Shown here: positions 1-7,281 of the stretch, piece after piece
Layout of the letters: the number at the start of each line of letters is the position of its first letter
How positions within the stretch are numbered: position 1 is the stretch's first letter
Origin: Spirochaetia bacterium UBA5763
GTDB lineage: Bacteria > Spirochaetota > UBA4802 > UBA5550
Direction: 5' to 3'
Length of the DNA: 64,000 bases
NCBI GenBank assembly: GCA_002418835.1
Contig: DIEX01000019.1
Coordinates: 1 to 64,000, forward strand
Position numbers and translations under genes: made by a program
The notes under the pieces: model-generated
The model's database searches: none
Seen by the model: only the letters and a program-made list of their open reading frames with translations
Told to the model about the DNA's origin: nothing

Positions 1-15
1 GCTTGATATTTTTTC

Positions 16-118
16 TCATAGACGTTTTTCTTATGCGACGTCGCGGCTGCCTTTCGCCGCGATGTGGCGTAGCCCGAACGACCGCCAGGGAGTGAAGCGC
101 ATAAGATTTGTTATGTGC
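16..118 (-). repeat. attC-like recombination site at the end of cassette 2
   Basis: Read on the minus strand, the site opens with a GGCACATAAC half-site (119 to 110) and closes with a degenerate CGTCTATGAG half (25 to 16). Inside, CTTATGCG at 30-37 pairs with CGCATAAG at 98-105, followed by further GC-rich complementary blocks. A long imperfect hairpin bounded by AAC and GTT-like ends is the attC architecture. The distal half is weak (GTC instead of GTT), so the site may be damaged. Confidence 0.6.
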
Positions 119-145
119 CGTAGCCAGCTTCTATAAATGTTAATT

Positions 146-757
146 TCATTTTTTAGTGATGTTATTATTGCAATATTCTTTTGCTAAATCGTAAAAGTCT
201 TTATTCTCAAAATTAAATCCCGAATTGAAATTATTTTTTTTGTATTCATTTATTTTACCCAATGCATCATCAAATTTCCTTTGTTCAATTAATGATGTTA
301 TTATTCCTACACTATTTAATTTTTCGTTTTCCAGCATTTCTGATTGAAAATCTGTTAATGTTTTTACCCTTTTAGTTTTATCATTAACATTTTTATCTAT
401 AGTATTTAGTGCTTCCTTTATTTCAATTTCTGGATTTAATTCGTCATTTATATCAATTTTATAATTATAGTAATTTATTTCTCTTACACAAAAGGCTGCC
501 TCTGCTCTGAAACTTAAAGGCATTTTTTTATTAGGGAGTTCATCAATAATATCCCAGAATACATTATCTATATTAAGAGGTTTATAACCTAGCCAACCTG
601 AAATAGAATTTTCTTTCAAACTTACGTAAAATGTTGATGAAAAGAAAAAATCGTTAACTACTTTAAATATAAAATAACTTTTGAATTTCCATTCATTAAC
701 TTTGCTTAACTCTTTTACATTATTCAACCAAAGTTTTTGTTTTTCTTTATATTTCAT
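146..757 (-). CDS. Hypothetical cassette-encoded protein, 203 aa
   Basis: The product is unrecognised. The protein is hydrophilic and rich in Asn, Lys and Ile, with no signal peptide or membrane segment, so it is probably cytoplasmic. The N-terminal half (about residues 20-100) alternates aromatic and beta-type segments. The C-terminal 60 residues look helical. It is the only gene of the short cassette and starts about 50 bp inside the cassette boundary, with a 3' attC-like site 30 bp beyond its stop; this arrangement is typical of promoterless cassette genes read from outside. Function cannot be inferred. A distant relationship to DUF4304-type proteins crossed my mind but is not supported by a motif. 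Confidence 0.75.
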   Translation of the reverse strand: MKYKEKQKLWLNNVKELSKVNEWKFKSYFIFKVVNDFFFSSTFYVSLKENSISGWLGYKPLNIDNVFWDIIDELPNKKMPLSFRAEAAFCVREINYYNYKIDINDELNPEIEIKEALNTIDKNVNDKTKRVKTLTDFQSEMLENEKLNSVGIITSLIEQRKFDDALGKINEYKKNNFNSGFNFENKDFYDLAKEYCNNNITKK

Positions 758-803
758 CTTTAAATTCCAATATTTCTTGTTATATTTTGTTCAGCTGGCT
801 ATG

Positions 804-905
804 GCACATAACGTCTTGGCTAAACGACGTTGCGCGGCCTTTTGCGCAATGTGCCGCAGGCCAAGCGAGGTACTCCGAGCGCAGCGATTAGCCTTTGTTA
901 TATGC
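804..905 (-). repeat. attC-like recombination site between cassettes 1 and 2
   Basis: On the minus strand the site runs from a GCATATAAC half (905 to 897) to a GTTATGTGC half (812 to 804). Next to the first half, GGCTAATCGCTGCGC pairs with GCGCAACGTCGTTTAGCC near the other half, with unpaired bases in one arm. An imbalance of this kind marks the recombining strand in known attC sites. The two outer halves differ at one base because the distal half belongs to the next cassette. The length of 102 bp is within the normal attC range. Confidence 0.7.
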
Positions 906-932
906 TGAAAGCGCGATTTCAAAAAGTTTTGT

Positions 933-960
933 ACAAGCGGAGCACGGATGCGGAGCTTGT
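933..960. repeat. ACGGAT-loop hairpin after the HEPN-like gene
   Basis: ACAAGC at 933-938 pairs with GCTTGT at 955-960 around an inner GC-ACGGAT-GC loop. The same loop occurs twice more in this cassette (2129-2142 and 2979-2992). The neighbouring sequence GATTTCAAAAAGTTTTGT is shared with the copy near 2143. It could be a processing or termination signal, but no U-run follows. Confidence 0.5.
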
Positions 961-969
961 CACTATAAG

Positions 970-2097
970 TTATTGTAAAAAATAAAAAATATTATCTAAT
1001 GTTAAAAATAGTTTAAAAGCAAACTCTTTATTATAAACAGATATATCTGCTACTCCGTGTGCAACAGAATGTCTACTTTCTGGTAAATAATCTTGTTCTA
1101 CATCAAAGCCTTTGAAGATATAATCTGAAAGATACTTTATAAATTTATGAGGTATACACATAGATCCTATTGTATTAAATTTTGAACTACCTTTTGAAGT
1201 TATATATTGTTTTAACTCATTGTTTGATGGCTTTTTACCATATTCTTTATGAAATGATAATCTTACAATACCTTCTAATTCAGTCGAAAATATTTTTACT
1301 GAACTTATATAACCATCTTCAGTTTTTGATAAGTAACTTTTTATCCCTGATTCAAGAATCTTTTTTTTATCGCAAAAATAATGGTTACTCCACCATAGAT
1401 TTGCGATATCGTTAATTTTTTGTTCATCAAACGATTCTATTAAATCATCAATTATACTCTTATGTTTTTCGCCTTCGTTATAGTATTGTAATAGTTTCTC
1501 CATACCATCATTAATCAATGCTATGAATGGAAACCAACCATGAGAAATCATCTTGTTTAATGAATCATCATTATCTATAAAATTATATAGACTAAGATAA
1601 GATAATCTTTTGTAGTAATAACCTAATTCATTTAAAACATTATTAGGTTCAAGCTTAGTTGATAAATCAAAGTAAAGACCGAAAACCCAATTAACCCTGA
1701 ATAGCCAAATGAATTTATCACCCTGAATTGGATTAAGATTAATTAAATCGTCATTAAAAAAGACTGAAATTATATCAGCAATATCGTTATTAAAAATAAG
1801 CTGATTTTTTTTTAAATTTTTTTTTGGAATACATCGTACTCCGAATGGAAAATCATTATATAAATATGCTGTATTATCTGGTTTAATTATAATAAGTACA
1901 TTATTGATATAATTTCCAGAATTAGGTATTTGAAAAACATTTAAAATATTTGTTGCCAGTATAGGAAATTTTTCCTCAATTGATGAAATGAAAAATTTTT
2001 GGATTATTCGTCCACGTTCACCTTTCGGAATTGTTTCAGCTGTTATACCGTCAACTTTTATATTTTTAAATATTTTTGGTTTATAAGTGTCATTCAT
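970..2097 (-). CDS. Cassette-encoded protein with C-terminal HEPN-like motif, 375 aa
   Basis: No full-length family is recognised. Near the C terminus, residues 342-348 read RHSVAHG. This fits the R-x4-H signature of HEPN domains (many are RNases in toxin-antitoxin and anti-phage systems), and the surrounding 90 residues are helical, as in Apea-like HEPN proteins. The N-terminal 250 residues are AT-biased and have no motif I can name. There is no signal peptide. The gene lies about 105 bp downstream of the TIR gene in the same cassette, with no attC between them, so the two probably move and act together. A role as toxin or sensor partner of the TIR protein is inferred from context only. The HEPN assignment is tentative. 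Confidence 0.7.
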   Translation of the reverse strand: MNDTYKPKIFKNIKVDGITAETIPKGERGRIIQKFFISSIEEKFPILATNILNVFQIPNSGNYINNVLIIIKPDNTAYLYNDFPFGVRCIPKKNLKKNQLIFNNDIADIISVFFNDDLINLNPIQGDKFIWLFRVNWVFGLYFDLSTKLEPNNVLNELGYYYKRLSYLSLYNFIDNDDSLNKMISHGWFPFIALINDGMEKLLQYYNEGEKHKSIIDDLIESFDEQKINDIANLWWSNHYFCDKKKILESGIKSYLSKTEDGYISSVKIFSTELEGIVRLSFHKEYGKKPSNNELKQYITSKGSSKFNTIGSMCIPHKFIKYLSDYIFKGFDVEQDYLPESRHSVAHGVADISVYNKEFAFKLFLTLDNIFYFLQ

Positions 2098-2116
2098 TTA
2101 AAATCGTACCATTTTT

Positions 2117-2182
2117 TCAACATCGTGAGCCCACGGATGGGCGATTACAATAAGTTTTGTGAAAGCGAAACACGAATGTTGA
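2117..2182. repeat. ACGGAT-loop hairpin between TIR and HEPN-like genes
   Basis: GCCC-ACGGAT-GGGC forms a perfect short hairpin at 2129-2142. A wider stem, CAACATCGTG near 2118-2127 with CACGAATGTTG near 2171-2181, encloses it. It fills the gap between the two genes of the cassette. Confidence 0.5.
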
Positions 2183-2201
2183 GCTTCTACAATAATTTAT
2201 T

Positions 2202-2951
2202 TTATATTTTAAAATTAGTATCATTCATAATTTTTTGCAAATCAGGTAAAACGTTAATTTCACACCCATAAAAAGTACCGGTTGGTGTCATCTGAACACC
2301 GCCAATTTTTTTAAAATCAATAAGGTTGTGAGTTTTAAGGAATGGTGAAAAACTTTCAAAAAATTTTATGTCGAAATCAGTTAAACTAATGCTAATATTT
2401 TTATTTAACTTCAATGCTGGAACAATCTGATTATTAAATTGATTAATATCTTGAAATATTTTATTGCATTGACCCCAAAAAGTATACTGAGCTTCAAAAT
2501 CTTTTACTTTTTTTACAAACTCAGTGAAATCGTATGATGGATTTTTTGACCCTATTGCTTGAGCAAGAACAGGTAATAACATATTCAAATTCGATATTTC
2601 ATTTGCTTTTGCTGCTTGAAGAAGATTCAAAGGTAAAGGTAAATTTGATGGTTCAATTCCAGAATGACATAATGGAATTACAGGAATGTCTCTTATCCAT
2701 CCAGCACCTGCTTCAAAATTAATCCATGGTCTTTTTATAGATTCCGGGCTACATAGAATTATTTCGATACTGCAATTTTTTAATGAATCTGTAATGCTAT
2801 TAAGCCATTTTTGACCCAAGGAAATACTATCCTTATCTGAGGATATGAAAACATCAATCATTCCCAGAAATGCTTCTTCAATAAAATCTTTTACGAGAAA
2901 AGCGATATCCTTTTCTTCAAAAATATGAGAAATAAAAACTAAACTTTTCAT
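2202..2951 (-). CDS. TIR-domain protein, candidate NAD-cleaving defence effector, 249 aa
   Basis: Residues 1-110 form a TIR fold. The first strand is LVFISH (4-9), followed by VFISS (34-38) and the WINFEAGAGW block at 76-85, where Glu80 matches the catalytic glutamate of NAD-hydrolysing bacterial TIR domains. The remaining 140 residues are of unknown type and could be a sensor or oligomerisation region. No signal peptide is present. Bacterial TIR proteins commonly act in anti-phage defence by depleting NAD or making a signal nucleotide; that role is inferred here from family and cassette context. It is the first gene after the cassette boundary at 3025 and is followed by the HEPN-like gene. 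Confidence 0.85.
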   Translation of the reverse strand: MKSLVFISHIFEEKDIAFLVKDFIEEAFLGMIDVFISSDKDSISLGQKWLNSITDSLKNCSIEIILCSPESIKRPWINFEAGAGWIRDIPVIPLCHSGIEPSNLPLPLNLLQAAKANEISNLNMLLPVLAQAIGSKNPSYDFTEFVKKVKDFEAQYTFWGQCNKIFQDINQFNNQIVPALKLNKNISISLTDFDIKFFESFSPFLKTHNLIDFKKIGGVQMTPTGTFYGCEINVLPDLQKIMNDTNFKI

Positions 2952-2978
2952 GGTTTCACCGTCTTTCCTTATTTATGA

Positions 2979-2992
2979 GGCCACGGATGGCC
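2979..2992. repeat. ACGGAT-loop hairpin upstream of the TIR gene
   Basis: GGCC-ACGGAT-GGCC is a perfect stem-loop in the 5' leader of the TIR gene. It is the third copy of this loop in the cassette. Confidence 0.5.
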
Positions 2993-3006
2993 GATTAAAA
3001 AAGTTT

Positions 3007-3026
3007 TCGCGCTTTTTGCATATAAC
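3007..3026 (-). other. Cassette 5' boundary: attI-like or truncated attC core site
   Basis: The minus strand reads GTTATATGC followed by AAAAAGCGCGA, the 5' end of the TIR cassette. Upstream (3027-3150) I could not find the complementary arm that a complete attC would need. The site is therefore either an attI-type simple site or a truncated attC. Confidence 0.5.
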
Positions 3027-3399
3027 TACTTCCTACGCGCCAGATGTCGTTTCTTCGTTTTAAATTAAACTATTGCTGACTTATGGCAGACAGGAAACAT
3101 TAATAGAACTCTTATAACCTACTTTTACAACATTTTTTCCGTATATTAAAAAAAATTATTCTTATTTCCAGAAAAAAAATTACGTTCTCCTGATAATAAT
3201 AGTAATTCACTGTTTGTATAAATTCTTCCCTTAAAAAATTATATATTCCACTAATATTGTCTGCATATTCAATAATGCCCATTATCTCCCCCCCCCGCCC
3301 CCTGGCGATGGGATTATCCCTGAATTTCTGAACACTTTTTATTTCTGTTAATTTTCTCTTCCGGCAGGTTTCTCTTTGGCTTTAATCTGTCTTAACTAC

Positions 3400-3735
3400 C
3401 ACAAAAAGTATCTCAAATACTCTTTGTGGTATCTCAATGACAGTCGGTAGTGTCTCAATCATTCTCCGGAGTATCTTAGCTGCACTCCGAAGTATGATAA
3501 TCACTCTCTGTAATATCTTAAAGACGCTCCGTAGTATCTCTGTCACACTCGCGAGTATCTCGAATACATTCCGGAGTATCTAAACGGCTCTCAGCAGTAT
3601 ATCAATCACACTCTGAAGTATCTCCGCCGCACTCCGGAGTGTATCAGCCGCACTCCGGAGTCCCTCAGTCACTCTCCGGAGTATAAAAAAAATACCCCGT
3701 AGTATATTATTTATACTCCGGGGTAAGAAGGAAAC
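3400..3735 (-). repeat. 16-unit, 21-bp tandem repeat encoding heptads on the minus strand
   Basis: Sixteen contiguous 21-bp units share the consensus ACTCCGGAGTATCTCAATCAC (plus strand), with no indels between units. On the minus strand each unit translates to a seven-residue repeat close to Val-x-Glu-Ile-Leu-Arg-Ser. Differences between units are often synonymous: the Leu codon appears as CTC, CTT, CTA, CTG and TTA, and the Val codon as GTG, GTA, GTC and GTT. One in-frame amber codon (unit 9, near 3580) breaks the reading. The units also contain a 10-bp palindrome (ACTCCGGAGT, once ACTCGCGAGT). The heptad frame is shifted by one base from the gene that ends at 3755. The bases between the cassette boundary (3026) and the repeat hold no gene that I can see, only a C-rich tract near 3291-3302. 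Confidence 0.8.
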
Positions 3736-3754
3736 ATTAGCAATTAGAAATATC

Positions 3755-4228
3755 TTAACTGGTTTTCTGGTCTTTCTTCTTCTTCGCCTTTTTAAAGAAC
3801 TCACCCATCTCATCATAAACTACGTTAAGCCCCGGCACCTTGTCGCGGTTCTGTTTTACCGCTGCATATACCTCCAGCGCCCCTGCCATTGCGTCGCTGT
3901 TTGCCGCCGTGAGGGTATTACCTATACCGTCTGCAAGCTGATCCACATGGTTTGAGATTATCACAAGGTCTTTTGCAAGGGCGTAGTCCTTTTTGAACTC
4001 CTCAATATTAAACACTCCCGGTAATATCTGGGGATGCGTGTTTATTACATTGTACGCTTTTTCTATAAAAGGCGCGTAGGTGTTACCGGCCTTGAAAAGC
4101 CCCTGGATTTCTGAAGGCTGCAGGGTCAGCAGAAAGTTCAGGCTGGTTTTTATCTCCTCCAGTTTCTGCATAATGCCGGTTTTTGTTTCCGGCGATATCG
4201 TTGCCGATATTAGATTCTGTGATGCCAT
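3755..4228 (-). CDS. Conserved hypothetical protein, 157 aa
   Basis: This soluble, mostly helical protein begins MASQNLISATIS and ends in a Lys-rich tail (EFFKKAKKKKDQK). It resembles a widespread uncharacterised family of about 150 residues known mainly from Bacteroidota and other diderms. The order of features matches (a Leu-rich segment near residues 30-40, a PEF/PGVFNIEEF-type segment mid-protein, a Tyr/Ala-rich C-terminal helix). No function is known to me. The start at 4228 is chosen because AGGAGAGG lies a few bases upstream; an in-frame start further upstream lacks such a site. The 21-bp heptad repeat lies just downstream in another frame. Confidence 0.8.
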   Translation of the reverse strand: MASQNLISATISPETKTGIMQKLEEIKTSLNFLLTLQPSEIQGLFKAGNTYAPFIEKAYNVINTHPQILPGVFNIEEFKKDYALAKDLVIISNHVDQLADGIGNTLTAANSDAMAGALEVYAAVKQNRDKVPGLNVVYDEMGEFFKKAKKKKDQKTS

Positions 4229-4550
4229 ATAAGATTCCTCTCCTATAATATTAGATTTTTTTTCAAATACTAATACGACGGTCATCGCAGAATTTTAAAA
4301 AATTTTTGTATTTTTTTAAATTTTTTAATTATTGGTTTTTACGAATTGTACCCCCCCCTGAACAGATATTACGGAAAGCGGGATTCCCGCTGACAGGATT
4401 TTTTATGATAAATTCAGCTGATGGCGGAGGTAAACTATGGGAAGAATCCCGTCACCCTTCGGAAGGGAACCGGATAAGCCTTCCCTTACAGCGGATATAT
4501 TAAGACTTGCGTAACCTGGTTTCCATTACTGAGAACACATAACAGATCAA
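4229..4550. other. Intergenic region, no gene recognised
   Basis: An AT-rich part is followed by a C8 run near 4351 and a short GC-rich hairpin, CCCTT-CGG-AAGGG, at 4455-4467. A 65-codon open frame here has no ribosome site and no family resemblance. I looked for riboswitch cores and did not recognise one. Confidence 0.4.
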
Positions 4551-5309
4551 TTAATTATATTTAATCATATAGAAGAGCAGTCCAATGTGTTCTTTTAACC
4601 CTTTGTAAATGCAGTCCATCTCGGAGCTCTTAGGGAGCCAGCTTGTTATATTAAAATTGCAGCTGTCGATTTTGTAATCCGTGGGCGCAGGTACACATTC
4701 CACTCCCGCACGTTTGAAGATATATAATGAACGCTTTATATGGTAAGCTGATGTTACAAGTATAACTTTACCCGGATTGAACTTCTCCTTCACGTAAGCT
4801 GCATTTTCGTAAGTGGTACGGCTCATGGTCTCTTTCATCAGCTTTATTCCGGTTTTATTATATTTCGAGATTAGCTTCATGGCTATCTCCGCTTCACCCT
4901 TGCCCTGTCCTTCGAAAAGCGTACCGCCGGAATAAAGTACAGGCAGTTTATACTGCTCTGCAAGATATAGCCCGTAAAGAGCACGCTTGAATGAATCCCC
5001 TGTAAGGCTGCCGTTTTCACCCTCTTCAGGAGAATTCTCCAGTGTCCCGCCGCCGAGAATAACAATGATGTCCGCGCCTTTTGCCGCTTCTTTTGTAACC
5101 GGCGGCGCATAAGTTTCCAGCGGCGCCAATACCATGTTTTTCACAGGTTCAATGGAGAGAAAATAAATAAGAAATATATCCAGTGTTATCAGCAGAACAG
5201 CTTTTTTTTTATGATTTCTGATAAGAAGGAGTGCCGCGAGAAGTACGAGGATAAATATTGAAGGTGGAAAAATTATATAATTAAAAATTTTCTGTATAAT
5301 AAACATCAA
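4551..5309 (-). CDS. YdcF/ElyC/SanA-type DUF218 membrane protein, 252 aa
   Basis: Two membrane helices (about residues 12-30 and 37-53) anchor a DUF218 domain. The domain starts with ADIIVILGGG (79-88) and continues with SYSGG-like and SAYHIKRS segments typical of ElyC/YdcF proteins. ElyC in enterobacteria affects envelope biogenesis and peptidoglycan synthesis at the lipid-carrier step, and the domain faces the periplasm. The same order of helices and domain here suggests a similar envelope role, though the biochemistry of this family is poorly defined. The length matches ElyC (about 260). It stands alone between two intergenic gaps on its strand. Confidence 0.85.
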   Translation of the reverse strand: MMFIIQKIFNYIIFPPSIFILVLLAALLLIRNHKKKAVLLITLDIFLIYFLSIEPVKNMVLAPLETYAPPVTKEAAKGADIIVILGGGTLENSPEEGENGSLTGDSFKRALYGLYLAEQYKLPVLYSGGTLFEGQGKGEAEIAMKLISKYNKTGIKLMKETMSRTTYENAAYVKEKFNPGKVILVTSAYHIKRSLYIFKRAGVECVPAPTDYKIDSCNFNITSWLPKSSEMDCIYKGLKEHIGLLFYMIKYN

Positions 5310-5370
5310 GCTCCCCTCAAAAAGTTTTTTAATCTTTATATGAGCCGAGCCTGATTATACAAGAAAAATT

Positions 5371-6456
5371 TTATACATTCAGCGCTGCGCGTTCTTTAGC
5401 GATCCTGATATTCATATCCGCCGCAGTTTCAGGAACTTCCGGGAGATTATCTTTCAGCATCATTCCGATTGCTCCCGAGGGGCAGGTTTTAACGCAGAGT
5501 CCGCAGCCGATGCATCGATCTTTGCTGACAGTGTAAATATTTTTACCCTTCGCGGTTTTTTCTCCGGTTGGAGTAATCGCATCGATTTGGCATTTTGATG
5601 TACACTTCCCACAGCCGATACATGATGCTGCATTTATCTCCGCATAAAAAGAAGAATGGATCTGCGCGGCAGGTTTGTCGAATTTCCTGAGGTACCTGAA
5701 GAGCTGGCAGGAGTCCCTGTCGCACATGCACATGTTTACCGGATTTTTCGCGTTTGTACTTAGAGGGACAAGTGAAGCCTCTTCGCACTCCGCAAGTTTC
5801 TGTACAAGCTGCTCTCCGGTGAGTTCTCTTCCGATTCCGTTCTGAATATAGTACTGCGCCACAAGGCCGAATGTGAAACATGTCTCCACCGGGCGTTCAA
5901 CATCGTTCCCTTTATGCATCTGCTCTGTGCGGCAGATGCATGGAGCAACCGCATAGGGTGCTTTACCTTTTATCAGATCAAGAATCATATCGTAGCTGTT
6001 GACATGGCTTCTGCCGTCAACGGATTTGTTGACCGGGACTATCCTGAACTGTTTGGTCTCCCTGTCCTTCCAGTGCTGATCAGAGAGAGCGTCGTAGACC
6101 TCATCTGCAAACACGGCAATTTCTTTATCAATGGACTTAACATGCCATTCGTATAGCCCCATGACAAAATTGGGGAGCATGTACCGGGGGCCTGCGGGCG
6201 TGAGGATTCTGAAAAGATTCCCTTTGGCAGCCATCTCTTCGATTTTTTTAACTGCGGCAGGTTCGTCCATTCCGCTCCTTGCTACAATGGCTTCAGCTCT
6301 TTCAGGTTTTGCTGTTACATGGAGGGCGAGTGCAGCCTCCTCCTCTGTAAAAAATCTTTTCAGTATTTTAATCTCTGCGCCGCTTTCAGTGCGGGGATAC
6401 CCTGCGGGCATTGAATCTATATGATCACGGAGTTTATTGTATATTTCATCACTCAT
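5371..6456 (-). CDS. 4Fe-4S dicluster protein with N-terminal helical domain, 361 aa
   Basis: The C terminus carries two complete ferredoxin motifs, Cys279/282/285/289 and Cys315/318/321/325, each CxxCxxCxxxC. They should bind two [4Fe-4S] clusters. The N-terminal 110 residues look like a winged-helix or helical module. The middle holds further conserved-looking cysteines (CIC at 173-175, Cys193, CMC at 243-245, Cys250) that might hold a third metal site. No membrane helix or signal peptide is present, so a cytoplasmic electron-transfer role is likely. Similar proteins occur in anaerobes, but the redox partner is unknown. The divergent TetR gene across the 237-bp AT-rich gap is a plausible regulator. 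Confidence 0.85.
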   Translation of the reverse strand: MSDEIYNKLRDHIDSMPAGYPRTESGAEIKILKRFFTEEEAALALHVTAKPERAEAIVARSGMDEPAAVKKIEEMAAKGNLFRILTPAGPRYMLPNFVMGLYEWHVKSIDKEIAVFADEVYDALSDQHWKDRETKQFRIVPVNKSVDGRSHVNSYDMILDLIKGKAPYAVAPCICRTEQMHKGNDVERPVETCFTFGLVAQYYIQNGIGRELTGEQLVQKLAECEEASLVPLSTNAKNPVNMCMCDRDSCQLFRYLRKFDKPAAQIHSSFYAEINAASCIGCGKCTSKCQIDAITPTGEKTAKGKNIYTVSKDRCIGCGLCVKTCPSGAIGMMLKDNLPEVPETAADMNIRIAKERAALNV

Positions 6457-6693
6457 TTTAAGGCCTCTTTTATTTTTATAATATTATTAGAGTTTAATTA
6501 TTTTGATTACTAATATTTATTAACGATGTATAGATTATGTCAATGTAAATATAATGATATTATGATATTTATAATAATTTAATGGTTGTATTATAGTATT
6601 ATTAAATTATAGGCAGAATGATTTTAGTATTGCCTAAAAAAGGATTATGAATAATAATCAGATATCGGATAATTAAATAGCAGGGTTTCAGGA

Positions 6694-7281
6694 ATGACTG
6701 TAAAGAAAAGTGAAGGTAAGAGGGAGCAGATTCTGAGAGCAGCGGAGAAAGTCTTTGCTGAAAAGGGTTTTCAGGATGCAACAATCGCTGATATTGTCGG
6801 GAGAGCTAAGGTTTCTGAGGCGACTCTCTATGAGTACTATTCATCAAAGGAGGATCTGCTGTTCCGCATACCGGGTGATCTCACCAGTGAGCAGAAGAAG
6901 GAGATCGAGTTTGTCTTTGATCATATACGGGGAGCAGCGAATAAGATGAGAGCTTTCATATATCACAACCTCTGGTTCTGGCAGACTCATCCCGATTACG
7001 CTTCAGTTGCCCTTGTGATTCTCAAACAGAACAGAAAGTTTATCAATACCGAATCGTACAGGATAATCTATGACACCTACCAGATGATGCTCCCTGTGAT
7101 TGAGGAGGGGATTGAATCAGGCGAATTCAAGGCAGGCACAAATCCTAAACTCGTACTTTCGATGATACTAAGTATAATTGAGTATATCACAGTTAACAAG
7201 ATACTTCACGGTACACCTGAGAATCTCCTGGAGTATGTTGACCCTATTACTGATCAGATACTGGGGGGGATCAGGGCCTGA
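6694..7281 (+). CDS. TetR/AcrR-family transcriptional regulator, 195 aa
   Basis: Residues 8-57 form the TetR helix-turn-helix (KREQILRAAEKVFAEKGF, then TIADIVGRAKVSEATLYEYY, SSKEDLL). The C-terminal 130 residues are the all-helical ligand and dimer domain. TetR proteins usually repress neighbouring genes and release DNA on binding a small molecule. It is divergent from the Fe-S protein gene, and the 237-bp spacer is extremely AT-rich, which would suit a shared operator. I did not identify a definite palindrome. Its 3' end overlaps the convergent miaA by 11 bp. The ligand is unknown. Confidence 0.9.
   Translation: MTVKKSEGKREQILRAAEKVFAEKGFQDATIADIVGRAKVSEATLYEYYSSKEDLLFRIPGDLTSEQKKEIEFVFDHIRGAANKMRAFIYHNLWFWQTHPDYASVALVILKQNRKFINTESYRIIYDTYQMMLPVIEEGIESGEFKAGTNPKLVLSMILSIIEYITVNKILHGTPENLLEYVDPITDQILGGIRA

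Larger units (their letters stand above)
1..3026 (-). mobile_element. Integron-like gene cassette array, leftward, no integrase in view
   Basis: Two leftward cassettes lie here (about 812-3025 and 25-811), separated by attC-like imperfect palindromes at 804-905 and 16-118. The 5' end of each cassette is the inverse of sequence at its own 3' attC. For the short cassette, 110-129 and the complement of 793-812 agree at 19 of 20 bases. For the long cassette, 897-916 and the complement of 3007-3026 agree at 18 of 20. A cassette carrying its own R' half is the expected integron signature. The coding sequence is far richer in A and T than the rest of the window, which suggests transfer. No integrase gene is visible on the 5' side (3027-3754). 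The array may continue beyond base 1. Confidence 0.75.

Noticed and set aside
2534..2722. Open frame on the plus strand inside the TIR gene
   Set aside because: Shadow of the TIR gene, whose frame shows clear domain motifs.
3400..3735. CRISPR array
   Set aside because: The 21-bp units are contiguous, with no spacers between them, and are degenerate.
3580..3816. A separate 78-residue gene on the minus strand
   Set aside because: It overlaps the end of the gene at 3755-4228, has no ribosome site, and its heptad part is better treated as the repeat array with an in-frame stop.
4306..4503. A 65-codon open frame on the plus strand
   Set aside because: No ribosome site, and the composition and sequence give no protein-like pattern.
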